This document shows, in pieces, positions 46,385-57,596 of a stretch of 64,000 bases of DNA (within the stretch, counting starts at the first letter, position 1; every line of letters begins with the position of its first letter). The DNA comes from Agarilytica rhodophyticola. Its GTDB lineage: Bacteria > Pseudomonadota > Gammaproteobacteria > Pseudomonadales > Cellvibrionaceae. The stretch spans positions 4,866,501 to 4,930,500 of the forward strand of contig NZ_CP020038.1 of NCBI RefSeq assembly GCF_002157225.2. Direction: 5' to 3'. The position numbers and the translations under genes are program-made. The notes beneath the pieces were generated by a model, which saw only the letters and a program-made list of their open reading frames with translations, made no database searches and had not been told where the DNA came from.

Positions 46385-46969
46385 ATGCACAAAGACCTAT
46401 TGGATAACACTTTAGCCGCCTTCGACAAAGCAAACGCCTGCGACCCGAATATGGAGATATACAAGGGCAAAGAAATACCCCGGGAATTGCTGTATGGCCA
46501 GCGTATGAGCGAAGAGCTATCGATGTTTGTATCAGCCCCTAGTGTGCATCTGCAATTGGCAGCTCGAGCACAGCATATCGAACGCTGGCAATCCCCCCGC
46601 TCGGATTATCCCGATGGTCGCTCAGGCTATAAAAAGTGGCGATCCCAGCTCTACTTATTTCATGCTCAAAGGGCTGGAGAGATTATGCAGGCTCAAGGCT
46701 ATGACCAAGATGATATCGATAGAGTGAGGTTTCTCATACAGAAGCGACAAATGAAAACAGACCAGGAATCGCAAACACTGGAAGATACTGTCTGTCTTGT
46801 ATTTTTAAGGCACTATATCGAAGCATTTGCACTTAAGCATTCGCAGGAAAAACTCATAGGTATCATCCAGAAGACCTGGAACAAAATGTCGGAAAATGGA
46901 CATCAAGCTGCCCTCAAAATTAACTTTTCAGAAAAAATTTTTAGTTTATTGCAAAAATCTTTGCAATAA
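46385..46969 (+). CDS. DUF4202 domain protein
   Basis: A 194-residue mostly helical protein of the DUF4202 family (PF13875): LAARAQHIERWQSPRSDYP, GYKKWRSQLYLFHA and LEDTVCLVFLRHY with conserved His, Arg and Asp residues that suggest an HD-like active site. No reaction is established. It lies 21 nt after cobB and probably belongs to the same unit. Confidence 0.85.
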   Translation: MHKDLLDNTLAAFDKANACDPNMEIYKGKEIPRELLYGQRMSEELSMFVSAPSVHLQLAARAQHIERWQSPRSDYPDGRSGYKKWRSQLYLFHAQRAGEIMQAQGYDQDDIDRVRFLIQKRQMKTDQESQTLEDTVCLVFLRHYIEAFALKHSQEKLIGIIQKTWNKMSENGHQAALKINFSEKIFSLLQKSLQ

Positions 46970-47435
46970 ATATTTCTGTAAGAAAAGCTGACATACATTA
47001 TGTGAAATATCTATGTATAAGTTTTATGAATAAGTACACATACTACTTAGTTACTTAAGCTTATGCTCCCAATTCTCAGCACCCTCTTGCTATAACTGCC
47101 AATAGTGGCGCGGCCTCCACGGTAATATGTCAAAAAAGGGTATTTTCGCGACATTTTTTGCTCCTCCAAAAAATAAGTGGGAAGGCGAAAAAAAGATATA
47201 AAACTGAGTGTTAAATTTTCATAAAATTTATCGTTTTTGTCGATTATACATATTACAAAAAAGCATGTTGAATGTAAGAAGCATAAGTAGGTGTATATAA
47301 GACATTGACTTATAAGGAACTTTTTATTTTTGTGGAGTTGACAAGCTGTCAAGCCTTGTTTTAAATAAGTATAAAGCTAGCCAAAAAACTCAAGCTAAAT
47401 ACAACAAAAAAATTTGATTACAGAGATATCCTCAA
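46970..47435. other. Intergenic region before a small secreted protein gene
   Basis: About 465 nt, AT-rich, with no convincing gene. A minus-strand frame at 47047-47352 is Cys/Phe/Ile-rich without any family resemblance and was set aside. Nothing else was recognised. Confidence 0.5.
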
Positions 47436-47963
47436 ATGAAAAATATACTCATTGTTTTCGTTATCAGTATGACTGTAGTTGCCCAAGCAGCTTTTGGTTG
47501 CGACGAACAGTGTCAAAGAGAAAAGGCTCAAGCTAAGTACAATGTAACCTTCCCGAGTTATTTAACTTGGAAGTACTGTGAGGGTATTGCAGTGGATTTC
47601 ATGACATCTGCAGTGCGTAGCTTGGATAGCTATAGAACCAATCACTTTAACACGAAATATAAAGGCCCACTAAAGAACACGCGCAACTTCCTTGTTCAAC
47701 GCAAAGACTGGTTGCAGGAGTGTGACGACTACTTGAAAAAGACCAAAAAATCTCGCGTCTTTAACGATACCAAAACAACTCAAAAAATCTTTGCCTCTAT
47801 CGATAGTGTAAGCGGTGAATTCGCAGCATTAATCAAAGGCTCGTCTTACGCATCTTCTGACGAAGCGCAGGCAGTAATGAATGAAAAGATCAATACCCTT
47901 TTCAAGCAAGTTGAAGATCATAAAACAATTATGCATCTGAAAGGCAAATATGTTGTTCGCTAA
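47436..47963 (+). CDS. Secreted helical protein of unknown function
   Basis: A 175-residue protein with a signal peptide (MKNILIVFVISMTVVAQAAFG). The mature part begins CDEQCQREKAQAKYN and is predicted mostly helical, with four Cys (CDEQC, KYCEG, ECDDY). No family was recognised. A strong bidirectional terminator follows, shared with the convergent guaA. Confidence 0.68.
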   Translation: MKNILIVFVISMTVVAQAAFGCDEQCQREKAQAKYNVTFPSYLTWKYCEGIAVDFMTSAVRSLDSYRTNHFNTKYKGPLKNTRNFLVQRKDWLQECDDYLKKTKKSRVFNDTKTTQKIFASIDSVSGEFAALIKGSSYASSDEAQAVMNEKINTLFKQVEDHKTIMHLKGKYVVR

Positions 47964-47983
47964 TCAAGACAATATAATTTAAG

Positions 47984-48012
47984 AAAAAAGCCCGCTATAT
48001 GCGGGCTTTTTT
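47984..48012. terminator. Bidirectional terminator between convergent genes
   Basis: AAAAAAGCCCGC (47984-47995), loop TATAT and GCGGGCTTTTTT (48001-48012) form a perfect 12-bp stem with A and T tracts on both sides. It serves the gene ending at 47963 and guaA ending at 48039 on the other strand. Confidence 0.93.
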
Positions 48013-48038
48013 ATTGGCGTCAGCTAAAGAATAACTAA

Positions 48039-49616
48039 CTACTCCCACTCAATCGTCGCCGGGGGCTTGCTGGAAACATCATAGGCGACGCGAGAAACGC
48101 CGGATATCTCATTGATAATGCGATTGGATACCTTCTCCAGCAATTCATAAGGTAGATGCGCCCAGCGAGCGGTCATAAAGTCAATGGTTTCCACTGCTCT
48201 TAAGGATATTACCCATTCGTAGCGGCGGGCGTCGCCCACTACCCCTACGGATTTAACGGGGAGAAATACGGCAAAGGCTTGGCTGGTTTTTTGGTACCAG
48301 TCGGCATTGCGTAATTCTTCGATAAAGATGGCGTCGGCTTCTCGCAAAATATCCGCATATTCCTTTTTCACTTCTCCCAGTATGCGGACTCCAAGTCCGG
48401 GGCCTGGAAAAGGATGACGGTATACCATGTCATACGGCAAGCCTAACTCAAGTCCGACTTTGCGTACTTCGTCTTTAAATAGCTCGCGCAGTGGCTCCAC
48501 TAATTTAAAAGCCATATCCTCGGGTAAGCCACCCACATTGTGATGGGATTTAATCACATGAGCCTTACCGGTCTTGGCTGCGGCGGATTCGATCACATCG
48601 GGATATATGGTGCCTTGGGCCAGCCAGTTAACATCTTTGAGTTTTGCCGCTTCTTCATCAAATACATCGATAAAAGTATTGCCAATAATTTTCCGTTTTT
48701 GCTCAGGGTCACTAATGCCTACAAGTTTGCCCAGGAACAGGTCTTCAGCATCAGCACGAATCACCTTAACTCCCATGTTCTTGGCAAACATATCCATGAC
48801 CTGATCGCCTTCGTCTTTACGCAGTAAGCCGTTATCCACAAACACACAGGTCAGCTGGTCGCCAATAGCACGGTGTAGCAAAGCTGCAACCACAGAGGAA
48901 TCGACACCACCTGATAACCCCAATAGTACCTTATCCGTGCCTACCTGCTCTTTGACACGTGCGATCGCATCTTCAGCAATATTGGCCGCTGTCCACAGTG
49001 GATCACAGTTACACAGCTGCAAAACGAAATGCTCAAATAGTCTTTTGCCTTGCAATGTGTGGGTGACTTCAGGGTGAAACTGAACACCGTAAAAATGCTT
49101 TTCGGGCCAAAACATACCTGCTATCGGGCATGAAGGTGTTGCTGCCAGTAACTTAAAATTAGCGGGCAACTCCGTGACCTTATCACCATGACTCATCCAC
49201 ACATCCAACAGTGCGTTACCTTCTGCATCTACATGATCTTTCATATCATGCAGCAGGGGACTATCTTCACAGACGGTTACCTGCGCATAGCCAAACTCTT
49301 GCACTTTTGATTGCTGTACTTTGCCGCCAAATTGGATTGCCATGGTTTGCATGCCGTAACAAATACCTAGCACCGGTACATCCAGCTCGAAAACACAGGC
49401 AGGTGCACGAGGAGATCCTTCCTCTTGGGTCGATTCAGGGCTGCCTGCCAATATAATGCCTTTGGGTGCAAACTCGCGTATCTCTTGCTCACTCATGTCG
49501 AAGGCGCGAATTTCACAATAGACACCAATCTCTCTCACTCTGCGAGCGATTAACTGTGTGTACTGAGAACCAAAATCTAGAATAAGAATACGCTGTGCGT
49601 GGATATCGTGAATCAT
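48039..49616 (-). CDS. guaA: GMP synthase (glutamine-hydrolysing)
   Basis: A 525-residue GuaA that aminates XMP to GMP. The N-terminal glutaminase has the Cys nucleophile in [11 protein letters not shown] and His/Glu in [10 protein letters not shown]. The ATP-pyrophosphatase loop is [15 protein letters not shown], and the C-terminal dimerisation domain contains [17 protein letters not shown] and ends KPPATIEWE. It follows guaB by 114 nt on the same strand, the usual guaBA operon. Confidence 0.98.
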   Translation of the reverse strand: MIHDIHAQRILILDFGSQYTQLIARRVREIGVYCEIRAFDMSEQEIREFAPKGIILAGSPESTQEEGSPRAPACVFELDVPVLGICYGMQTMAIQFGGKVQQSKVQEFGYAQVTVCEDSPLLHDMKDHVDAEGNALLDVWMSHGDKVTELPANFKLLAATPSCPIAGMFWPEKHFYGVQFHPEVTHTLQGKRLFEHFVLQLCNCDPLWTAANIAEDAIARVKEQVGTDKVLLGLSGGVDSSVVAALLHRAIGDQLTCVFVDNGLLRKDEGDQVMDMFAKNMGVKVIRADAEDLFLGKLVGISDPEQKRKIIGNTFIDVFDEEAAKLKDVNWLAQGTIYPDVIESAAAKTGKAHVIKSHHNVGGLPEDMAFKLVEPLRELFKDEVRKVGLELGLPYDMVYRHPFPGPGLGVRILGEVKKEYADILREADAIFIEELRNADWYQKTSQAFAVFLPVKSVGVVGDARRYEWVISLRAVETIDFMTARWAHLPYELLEKVSNRIINEISGVSRVAYDVSSKPPATIEWE

Positions 49617-49730
49617 AGAGTGTTGTATACCTTAGCGATCAAAAAAGTCGTCAAAGAATCAAAAGAACCTCGCTCCATAGTTAAACCATGGAGCTAAAGC
49701 GGAGCGTAAATCAGATGGCAAATAAGAATA

Positions 49731-51206
49731 TTAGCGGCCTGAAACCGGATAGTTGGGGGCTTCTTTGGTGATACTAATATCATGCACGTGGCTTTCTCCC
49801 ATACCCGCAGCGGTCACCCTTACAAATTTCGGCTTAGTTCTCATGGTATCAATGTCTGCAGAACCGGTATAGCCCATCGAGGCACGCAGTCCTCCCATAA
49901 GCTGATGGACAACGGCACTAAGAGGGCCTTTATATGGCACACGTCCCTCAATTCCCTCAGGTACAAGTTTCTCCATACCTTGGCTTGAGTCTTGGAAGTA
50001 GCGATCAGAGGAGCCCTGCGTTTTCGACATAGCGCCCAGAGAACCCATACCACGGTAGGCCTTGTAGGTACGGCCTTGGTAAAGCTCTACTTCACCTGGC
50101 GCTTCTTCTGTTCCGGCAAACATGGAGCCGATCATGATGCAATTGGCACCTGCCACGATTGCTTTAGCAATATCACCTGAGAAACGTATGCCACCATCGG
50201 CAATAACTGGGATACCTGTGCCCTCTAGGGCTTTTACAACATTCGATATGGCTGAAATTTGAGGAACACCAACCCCTGTAACAATACGGGTTGTACAAAT
50301 TGAACCAGGACCAATACCTACCTTAACCGCATCGGCACCGGCCTCAGCTAGAGCTTTCGCCGCTTCGCCGGTGGCAATGTTACCGCCTATGACCTGCACA
50401 TTAGGGTAATCTTGCTTAATTTTACGTACCCGCTCTATAACATTACGGGAATGGCCATGGGCTGTGTCCACTACCAGCACATCAACACCTGCCTCAATTA
50501 AAGCTGCGACCCGCTCATCAGTATCAGGACTTGTTCCTACCGAAGCACCAACCCGAAGACGGCCCGCTTCATCTTTACAGGCCATTGGATAAGTTTCAGC
50601 TTTATTAATGTCTTTTACTGTAATCAAACCACAGAGATCAAAACTATCATTAACCACTAACACCTTCTCAATACGGTGTTTATGCAGTAACGAACGCACA
50701 TCATCTGCACTTGCCCCCTCTTTTACTGTCACTAATTTTTCGCGAGGGGTCATAATGCTATCAACAGTAGCGTCAAGATTAGTCTCAAAACGCACATCAC
50801 GCCCTGTCACTATGCCAACTAAGTTGCCTTCGCTCATGACAGGAACACCGGAAATATTATTTTTCCGAGTTAAAGCTATCAACTCGTTAATAGTGGCACT
50901 AGAGTCGATAGTAATGGGATCGCGAACCACACCGGCTTCAAATTTCTTTACGGTTAACACTTCCTTGGCTTGTGCTTCGATGCTCATACTTTTATGAATG
51001 ATGCCTATACCACCGTCCTGAGCAAGGGCAATAGCTAAGCGCGATTCAGTAACCGTATCCATGGCGGCAGAAACGACGGGGACAAAGAGCGAAATACCGC
51101 GAGTAAGCTGCGTCTTTAAGCTTACATCTTTAGCAGTTACTTCTGAGTATCCTGGGACAAGTAATATATCGTCAAATGTGAGAGCTTCCTCAGCAATCCT
51201 CAACAT
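49731..51206 (-). CDS. guaB: IMP dehydrogenase
   Basis: A 491-residue IMP dehydrogenase that oxidises IMP to XMP with NAD+. The TIM barrel is interrupted by two CBS domains (about residues 95-205). The catalytic Cys lies in [13 protein letters not shown], and [10 protein letters not shown] is the IMP-binding flap region. It is the first gene of guaBA and is divergent in logic from xseA farther along, a common gammaproteobacterial neighbourhood. Confidence 0.98.
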   Translation of the reverse strand: MLRIAEEALTFDDILLVPGYSEVTAKDVSLKTQLTRGISLFVPVVSAAMDTVTESRLAIALAQDGGIGIIHKSMSIEAQAKEVLTVKKFEAGVVRDPITIDSSATINELIALTRKNNISGVPVMSEGNLVGIVTGRDVRFETNLDATVDSIMTPREKLVTVKEGASADDVRSLLHKHRIEKVLVVNDSFDLCGLITVKDINKAETYPMACKDEAGRLRVGASVGTSPDTDERVAALIEAGVDVLVVDTAHGHSRNVIERVRKIKQDYPNVQVIGGNIATGEAAKALAEAGADAVKVGIGPGSICTTRIVTGVGVPQISAISNVVKALEGTGIPVIADGGIRFSGDIAKAIVAGANCIMIGSMFAGTEEAPGEVELYQGRTYKAYRGMGSLGAMSKTQGSSDRYFQDSSQGMEKLVPEGIEGRVPYKGPLSAVVHQLMGGLRASMGYTGSADIDTMRTKPKFVRVTAAGMGESHVHDISITKEAPNYPVSGR

Positions 51207-51340
51207 GGGCTAAAAACCTCTGGAATCTAGGATAAAAGAAAAACTCAACATTATAGCGTGCTATACGTATATGGTAAACCAAAGGCTGTCCAAAGGTTGC
51301 ACGTTAAAGAAGCTCAGAAAGCTAATAGCTGCATAAGGCC

Positions 51341-51877
51341 CTAGGCCGGCACAGGCAGAGAAAGTGCCTTTATACATTCTGTCACTATGTCATCTACCGG
51401 TAACGTGGCATCCACATTTAAGGCACCTTTAGGCAATTCGGCCAAGCTAAATTGGCTTTGCACCAAGGAAGCCGGCATAAAATGCGATTCTCTTGCCGCA
51501 ACTCGGCGCTCAGCTTCTTCAGGAGTAATGTTTAACCAGACAAACGCACACGCCAGGTCTTTACAGAGAATCTGCCGATACTTTTCGGTCAGTGCAGAAC
51601 ACGCAAGTATTGCGTGAGGTTTAGCTTTTAAATGGGTATTCAGTTTAGACAGCCAAGGAAGTCGATCTTCATCGTTTAATGGCTCACCGGCACTCATTTT
51701 TGCCACTGCCGTTGGGGAGTGAAACGCATCCGCATCATAAAACGCCCAATCCAATGCTTCGGCAAGCGCATGACCAATAGTGGATTTTCCTGAGCCAGAA
51801 ACACCAGCAACAATAACTGCGGTGATGCCATCATTACTTTTATTAGAGTCCAATGAATCTGTTTCGAAGTCACTCAT
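51341..51877 (-). CDS. gntK: Gluconokinase
   Basis: A 178-residue GntK-type kinase that phosphorylates gluconate to 6-phosphogluconate. The P-loop is VAGVSGSGKSTIGHALAEAL, followed by DADAFHSPTAVAKMSAGEPL and DEDRLPWLSKL, all strong family signatures. ARESHFMPASLVQSQF is the LID region. No gnt transporter or edd gene is adjacent. The N-terminal 18 residues (Asp/Ser/Asn-rich) are longer than usual. Confidence 0.93.
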   Translation of the reverse strand: MSDFETDSLDSNKSNDGITAVIVAGVSGSGKSTIGHALAEALDWAFYDADAFHSPTAVAKMSAGEPLNDEDRLPWLSKLNTHLKAKPHAILACSALTEKYRQILCKDLACAFVWLNITPEEAERRVAARESHFMPASLVQSQFSLAELPKGALNVDATLPVDDIVTECIKALSLPVPA

Positions 51878-52164
51878 AATTTACCCCAGTCAATTATATT
51901 ATTATAACACTACATATAATAGCAGTAGATCAAAACTACAGCGCTACTGTAGCCAACTTATTTCACTTCTTGTATTTGTTTTTAATACTAGAGCCAGTAA
52001 TAGAGGTGCCCAATAGTTAGTATCAGAATTTTCACACTATTATCCATATTCTCATTATGGGCAATAGTGTTGACAATAATTTTCAAGAGAAAAGCGAAAG
52101 CAAAGAAAGGAAAAAACGTGCAGAGTTTTATATACCAGACACAATAAAAAGTATTACAAGGAAG

Positions 52165-52587
52165 CTATTCACTGACCGTTAGCTCTTGCTCTTCAAGAAT
52201 TGCTTTGGCATCTTTAATCCAACGGTTAATAACCAACAAGCTCGGTAATATGGGTAGCACAGCTTGGCTCTCGTTATATAAGGCCATATCAAAGAGCACT
52301 CTGTCGGCCTCACACCTTGCCAGTTTTTCAACACTGTCTATGCCGATCTTTATTAACATAAGAGAGTGGTTAACACCAACCCCCGGAATCTGGCTAAAAA
52401 GCGCTATATTGATAATCCAACGTAGCTCTTTAATTGGGATACCACTATCACTGGAAAGCTCGAAACACTTTTTGGGGGAGGTGTGAAAAGTGGTGAGTTC
52501 ATTCAAAGAGGTGATACCAAAGTCAATGAGTTTCTCCCTGATCGGAGCGCTAATAATTTTCAGCTCCGATATATTAACTACTTTCAT
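52165..52587 (-). CDS. Helix-hairpin-helix / DUF4332-like protein
   Basis: A protein of about 140 residues with two helix-hairpin-helix-like repeats: ISAPIREKLIDFGITSLNEL and IPGVGVNHSLMLIKIGIDSVEKL, as in DUF4332 proteins. I chose ATG 52587 (MKVVNISELK) because AAGGA lies just upstream, though very close; a GTG at 52656 would add 23 unlike residues. DNA or protein binding is the general expectation; no role is known. Confidence 0.6.
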   Translation of the reverse strand: MKVVNISELKIISAPIREKLIDFGITSLNELTTFHTSPKKCFELSSDSGIPIKELRWIINIALFSQIPGVGVNHSLMLIKIGIDSVEKLARCEADRVLFDMALYNESQAVLPILPSLLVINRWIKDAKAILEEQELTVSE

Positions 52588-52809
52588 ATTCCTTGCCTTA
52601 GGGTAATTCAAGTTTAAATGTTTGCCTTGCCTACAACTAATTGTAAGTTGATTCACGCAAGACCAAGGACAAGATAAAAGACATCCTTGTCCCGCATATG
52701 GACAGGATATATTAAGAAAGTGATCAAGCGCTTAATATATCCCTGCTACAAGTGTGTATTTAAGTGGTTATTTTAAATGAATATTTAGATGACACTCTCA
52801 ATCTTTACA

Positions 52810-53634
52810 TTACTTTATAAGGTGTACATCCATCTGAGGGAAAGGTATTTCAATATTCTTTTCATCCAGACGAACTTTTATCTTCTCGTTTAAATCAAAG
52901 AACACTGGCCAATAATTTCCAGTTTCTACCCATACGCGAAAAACAAAGTTAACACTTGAATCAGCTAATTCAGCCACCGCTATCGTACTTTCCCTCTCCT
53001 TCAAGATACGCTCTTCCCCATCGATGATTTCCTGCAATACCGTTTTCACTTCTGATAGGTTAGCGCTGTAACTGACCCCGACTGTAATATCAACACGACG
53101 TTCTTTTTCGGTAGAATAATTAACAATATTACCGCCCATAACAGCACTATTAGAAACAATCACCGTTTTGTTATCTGGGGTTTTTAATATTGTAGAGAAA
53201 ATAGAGATCTCATGAACAACACCAGCGGTTCCTCCCGCCTCAACAAAATCGCCGATTTTGAACGGGCGAAACAGTATCAATAAAACACCCGAGGCGAAAT
53301 TAGCAAGAGAGCCTTGCAAGGCAAAGCCTATAGCAAGTCCGGCAGCACCAACAATGGCAACAAAAGAAGCCGTTTGCACTCCCAATTGTCCCAATGCCGC
53401 AATCACAACCATAGTTAACAATGCATAATAACTAATGTTGCGCGTGAAAGAGGCAACTGTCGGATCAACCCCTCGGCTATTTAAACTTTTTTCTAAAGCA
53501 CCGACTAAGACATTCACTACCCACTTACCGACAACATACACAGCTATAGCAAGTATTAGCTTGATACCATATGCAACCACCAGTTGAGATGACTCGCTCA
53601 CTAGCGATGTAACATTACCCTCTATATCGTTCAT
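52810..53634 (-). CDS. mscS: Small-conductance mechanosensitive channel MscS
   Basis: A 274-residue MscS: three membrane helices (about 20-42, 62-82, 88-118), the last being the Gly/Ala-rich pore helix GAAGLAIGFALQGSLANFASG, then the beta domain (PFKIGDFVEAGGTAGVVHEI) and the alpha/beta vestibule ending IPFPQMDVHLIK. It opens under membrane tension during hypo-osmotic shock. ATG 53634 has GAGGAA 8 nt upstream, so it is preferred over the TTG 21 nt earlier. Confidence 0.95.
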   Translation of the reverse strand: MNDIEGNVTSLVSESSQLVVAYGIKLILAIAVYVVGKWVVNVLVGALEKSLNSRGVDPTVASFTRNISYYALLTMVVIAALGQLGVQTASFVAIVGAAGLAIGFALQGSLANFASGVLLILFRPFKIGDFVEAGGTAGVVHEISIFSTILKTPDNKTVIVSNSAVMGGNIVNYSTEKERRVDITVGVSYSANLSEVKTVLQEIIDGEERILKERESTIAVAELADSSVNFVFRVWVETGNYWPVFFDLNEKIKVRLDEKNIEIPFPQMDVHLIK

Positions 53635-53730
53635 TTTTTTATTCCTCGATATCAATCGTTATGGGAACGCCCCTATTAATAGAGGCGACCACAAGCCCTA
53701 TTTATTTGAACAACTTTATTATTTAGCTTT

Positions 53731-54909
53731 TTATTTGACTACTTTTTCCACAGATGCACTGACTACAGCAGTGACACGTCGGTTTTTTGCACGATTTGCA
53801 GGCGTCGAGTTATCTACCAGAGGCTTCTCTTCTCCGTAACCGACGGCAGTAACACGGCTTTGCTCGACGTTATAGTTATCCACTAATATTTTTGCTACAG
53901 CTTCTGCCCGGCGCTGAGATAAATTTCGGTTGTATTCTGCAGCACCTTGACTGTCAGTATGCCCTTCTATCACAACTGTCGTCAAAGGATAGGACTTAAG
54001 GAATTGCGCTGTTTTTTCTATCTCTTCCATTGAAGTCGATACCACTTGGTCAGAGTTAGTGGCAAAGTTTACATTGAGGGCAACACTAATATTTTCTTTT
54101 AAAACTTGGTAACAACCCGTCTCGTCGACTTTCGCACCCAGTTGAGAATCTGGACATTGATCTTTGCTATCTACAACTCCATCTCGATCAGAATCCACGG
54201 GAATATCACAACCGCGAGCATCGACACTTGCTCCTGGAGCAGAGTTAGGACAAGCATCGCGGCTATCTACAACACCGTCATTATCAGAGTCTTTTTCTGC
54301 TTTTGGCTCAACCACAACGGGCTTAGTTCTTTTCTTGGCCCCCTGGCCAAACTTAAATATGGCCCCAATTCCTGCTAGGTAATCACTTTCTCCACTATCC
54401 ATACCATGGGATAAACGAACATCGGCTCGCAAACCAAAATATTGATTGAGGGCATATTTAATACCCACACCGACGTTGGCAATAGTATCGTCCACATCTG
54501 CCAAGCCATTTAAATCATATTCACTTTCGCCCACACCAAAAACTACGTAAGGACGATAGTTGCCGTCACTAAAATGATATAAACCATCCAGGCGCAACAT
54601 ATCAAAATCGACTTCTTGGCTGGTGCCGTTAATTTCAGGTTCGGATGTTAAGTAACTTGCTTCAACAGCCCAGTTATTTTCAAATTCGTAACCAAGCCCA
54701 AGGGACACGAATGTGCTGTCATCAAGTGCTCGATTCCCAGCAGGAAAATATCGACCGACCATTGGTGAAACCGTAAAACCGGAGACATTATCTTGCCCAT
54801 AACTCGACAGCGGGGCCCCCATACCAATGGCCAATGAAACTAAAGCATAACGAGAATATTGAGATACTTTAGTAGATGTACTGACTCTATTTGATGTAAT
54901 TAATGACAC
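53731..54909 (-). CDS. OmpA/OprF-like porin with TSP3 repeats
   Basis: A 392-residue outer-membrane protein. After a signal region (to about residue 40), an eight-strand OmpA-type barrel (45-195) is followed by two thrombospondin type 3 calcium repeats (DSDNDGVVDSRDACPNSAPG and DSDRDGVVDSKDQCPDSQLG) and a peptidoglycan-binding OmpA C-terminal domain (IEGHTDSQGAAEYNRNLSQR, RRVTAVV). It ties the outer membrane to murein. The unusually long N-terminus before the hydrophobic core suggests a possible later start. Confidence 0.93.
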   Translation of the reverse strand: MSLITSNRVSTSTKVSQYSRYALVSLAIGMGAPLSSYGQDNVSGFTVSPMVGRYFPAGNRALDDSTFVSLGLGYEFENNWAVEASYLTSEPEINGTSQEVDFDMLRLDGLYHFSDGNYRPYVVFGVGESEYDLNGLADVDDTIANVGVGIKYALNQYFGLRADVRLSHGMDSGESDYLAGIGAIFKFGQGAKKRTKPVVVEPKAEKDSDNDGVVDSRDACPNSAPGASVDARGCDIPVDSDRDGVVDSKDQCPDSQLGAKVDETGCYQVLKENISVALNVNFATNSDQVVSTSMEEIEKTAQFLKSYPLTTVVIEGHTDSQGAAEYNRNLSQRRAEAVAKILVDNYNVEQSRVTAVGYGEEKPLVDNSTPANRAKNRRVTAVVSASVEKVVK

Positions 54910-55129
54910 TGTCTTCTATCTCCATTTATTTAGATTGGATTAAATTATGACAAATTGTTGTTTGTATCGGTGTAAAACCGTGTAAAAGGAATTTACATAT
55001 AAGGTGAACATATAAAGCGGTTTAAAAGGGTATTTCAAAATGACAATTTCAAGTAACCCGCTTTTTAATTCTTAAAAGACAACAGTTAAATAACTCAGTG
55101 ATTTATAGACTATTCATTAGCACAACAAT

Positions 55130-57490
55130 CTAAACCTCATGAGCTCGAGGTAATGTTAAAGTAAAACAACTCCCTTCGCCCACGACGCTGTCAATATTTA
55201 TCGTACCCGAATGTTTTTTCATAACGGTTTTAATAAAATAGAGGCCAAGACCTGCGCCAGGTTGGTCATGCACAGCGCCACCGCGCTTATACCTGTCAAA
55301 GATTAAACGCGAATCTTTTTCGTTAATACCAACCCCATAATCAATAACTTTTATTTGTATATTTGCTCCTTCAGAGCAGATTCTCAAAATAATATCGTTG
55401 CGAGAAAAACTATATTTGATGGCATTAGTTAAAAGGTTTTGAATAGCTCTTTCCAGCAGGTCACCATCACCTAGCACCCAGAAGTCATTGTCTTCACGTT
55501 CTATTTTAATATTAATATCATTGGCAGCGGCATAGTCTACAACACTGTAATAAGCGGCGTCTAAAACAGCATGCAAGTCAATAAAATTAAACTTGCCAGC
55601 ACTAATACCTTCGGCTCTACTGAGCTGCAAAATACTCTCAGAATAACTAAGGTTTTTTTCTGCATATGCCTGAATTCTTTCGAGGTTTGCTTCACTTGAG
55701 TCGGTGTTACGGCCAGTTTTGATATTGGCAATAAGAGCAAGAATGGATACCATTGGCGCACGTAAGTCATGCGATAGAAAATTTAAGGTATCCATCTTCG
55801 AGCGTTCAGTGCTTTTAAGCGCAGTAATATTAGTGAAAGTCAGAATGAACATTTTTGTTTTTTCATCTTTCGGGCGAGTGAATTCGGTTACCGCAAAGCG
55901 GCAATAAAGTATAGTGTCATTGTCATACTCTCCTTCGGCCAATAATCTAAGCTCTATTTCACAATCATCAGGCTCTTCCAGTAAACGGGCCATGTATTCG
56001 AACCATTGCTCTTGGCTTTGGTTAACTTGTAACTTTACTTGGTTTCCCAAATCCTTCAAATTACTATTGGGCAATAATTTAAATACATTTTTTGCCATTT
56101 GATTGGCAAGTCGAATCTCACCATTTTGCTCAGCTAAAATGACAGCTTCTTGCAGCTTATCTAGAGTATTTCTTACAATAAAACGCTGCTCTTCCACTGT
56201 TCCTGTTAGGTTATTTAGCTGCCGTAAAGTGTTGGTAACAACTTCTACACCGAGTGAATGATCTTTTTTGCCAACTTCATTTTCCTTTTCAAAAAGAGCT
56301 AATATGGCACCGTCTCCAATAGATTCCACGTTTAACTTTTTGAGCTGCTTCTTTAAAAAATTTAATGCCAACTGCGTCTTAAACCACCCCCATAGGGGGT
56401 AATAAATAATGAGTAACAACATCAAGGGGGCAACAGGGAACCATAGACGCCAATGAATAAGCACCAAGCACATAGTCAAATAACATATGCCAAGCGCGAT
56501 GATAGTGCCAATAAGAAAATACAAAGGCGTCAGCCTGGCAAGAAAAACAAGGATGATAAACCCAATAATACCGGTGATCGTAGCGTTCAACCACGTGGGA
56601 ACTTTATAGATTAAAGCATCCTCTCGCAGTAATTGAAATATGGTGGCATTGGCAACAACGCCCGGTAACAACCCCGTTGGAGTTGATATTTCATCACCTA
56701 AACCTGCAACGGTAGAACCAACAAAAGCAGTCACACCGTCAAAGTGCCCTGCCGGAAAATAGCCATTAATAATATCGAGGTAAGATACCGTTTGATAAAA
56801 CTGTCCAGGCTCAGGGAAAAGAATAAAATTATGGTAATCTCGATAAATTAATTTAGATGAATAATTATCGACTTTTTGTGGCCGAGCACCTGGCAACGGT
56901 TGGGGATATTGTTTTTGCTGCTGCATCTGCATTTCAAGTAATGCTAATGAAATATGAGGCCAATAAGGTTGACCAACGCCCTCTTTTAAAAAAACAGAGC
57001 GGCAAATACTGTCTCGATTACAGTCGATATGGACATGGCCAATAGCAGGGTTGGCTTCATAAAATAATGGCGCTGGAGGTATTTCTAACACTGCACCTTT
57101 ATCTTTTAATTGTCCAATAAAGGTGGGAAGCACAACACCGCCATGCTCCACGATAGCCTTAGAAAAGGCAATATCCCCTTCTATATCGGAAGTATTTTGC
57201 TCAGAAAAAATAACATCGAAGGCTACATGATCAATTCCTACACGGGTAAGCTGTTCTAATAGTCGTCCATGGACACTGCGCGACCATGGCCATGCACCCA
57301 ACTCCTGAATACTTTGCTCGTCAATTTCAATAATTAAAACATCTTCCGCGACATGATAACTATTTAAGTGATGGGCATAGTCGTATAGTTCAAAGTCAAC
57401 ATCTTTTAACGACGAAAAGTAAGCGATAAGACTTACAAATAATGCTAACACCATTGCCAGCAATAAAGAAAAGTAGCGCGGCGCTAACAT
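55130..57490 (-). CDS. CHASE2 domain sensor histidine kinase
   Basis: A 786-residue inner-membrane kinase. One N-terminal helix (about 8-26) is followed by a periplasmic CHASE2 domain (30-290: VLIIEIDEQSIQELGAWPWS, FDVIFSE, VAFVGSTVAGLGDEISTP), three membrane helices (about 300-372), a PAS-like region (420-540) and the kinase core: H-box FLSHDLRAPM with His574, N-box NLLTNAIKYSF, and G-boxes DYGVGI and GAGLGLYF. It probably phosphorylates the OmpR-type regulator at 59121-59810 and senses a periplasmic cue together with the LysM-FecR protein. Confidence 0.93.
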   Translation of the reverse strand: MLAPRYFSLLLAMVLALFVSLIAYFSSLKDVDFELYDYAHHLNSYHVAEDVLIIEIDEQSIQELGAWPWSRSVHGRLLEQLTRVGIDHVAFDVIFSEQNTSDIEGDIAFSKAIVEHGGVVLPTFIGQLKDKGAVLEIPPAPLFYEANPAIGHVHIDCNRDSICRSVFLKEGVGQPYWPHISLALLEMQMQQQKQYPQPLPGARPQKVDNYSSKLIYRDYHNFILFPEPGQFYQTVSYLDIINGYFPAGHFDGVTAFVGSTVAGLGDEISTPTGLLPGVVANATIFQLLREDALIYKVPTWLNATITGIIGFIILVFLARLTPLYFLIGTIIALGICYLTMCLVLIHWRLWFPVAPLMLLLIIYYPLWGWFKTQLALNFLKKQLKKLNVESIGDGAILALFEKENEVGKKDHSLGVEVVTNTLRQLNNLTGTVEEQRFIVRNTLDKLQEAVILAEQNGEIRLANQMAKNVFKLLPNSNLKDLGNQVKLQVNQSQEQWFEYMARLLEEPDDCEIELRLLAEGEYDNDTILYCRFAVTEFTRPKDEKTKMFILTFTNITALKSTERSKMDTLNFLSHDLRAPMVSILALIANIKTGRNTDSSEANLERIQAYAEKNLSYSESILQLSRAEGISAGKFNFIDLHAVLDAAYYSVVDYAAANDINIKIEREDNDFWVLGDGDLLERAIQNLLTNAIKYSFSRNDIILRICSEGANIQIKVIDYGVGINEKDSRLIFDRYKRGGAVHDQPGAGLGLYFIKTVMKKHSGTINIDSVVGEGSCFTLTLPRAHEV

Positions 57491-57596
57491 AGCTTACCGT
57501 TTTTATTTTTTCTAGAAGCCATTTCATACCTGCTGCACTTAACGCTACTAGGTTCGCCAGTTTTGAAACAACTTCTAGTCATATCTCAATCACAAT

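Noticed and set aside
47047-47352. Minus-strand 101-codon frame
   Set aside because: Composition is dominated by Cys, Phe and Ile with no family resemblance, no clear ribosome-binding site, and it lies in an AT-rich intergenic region.
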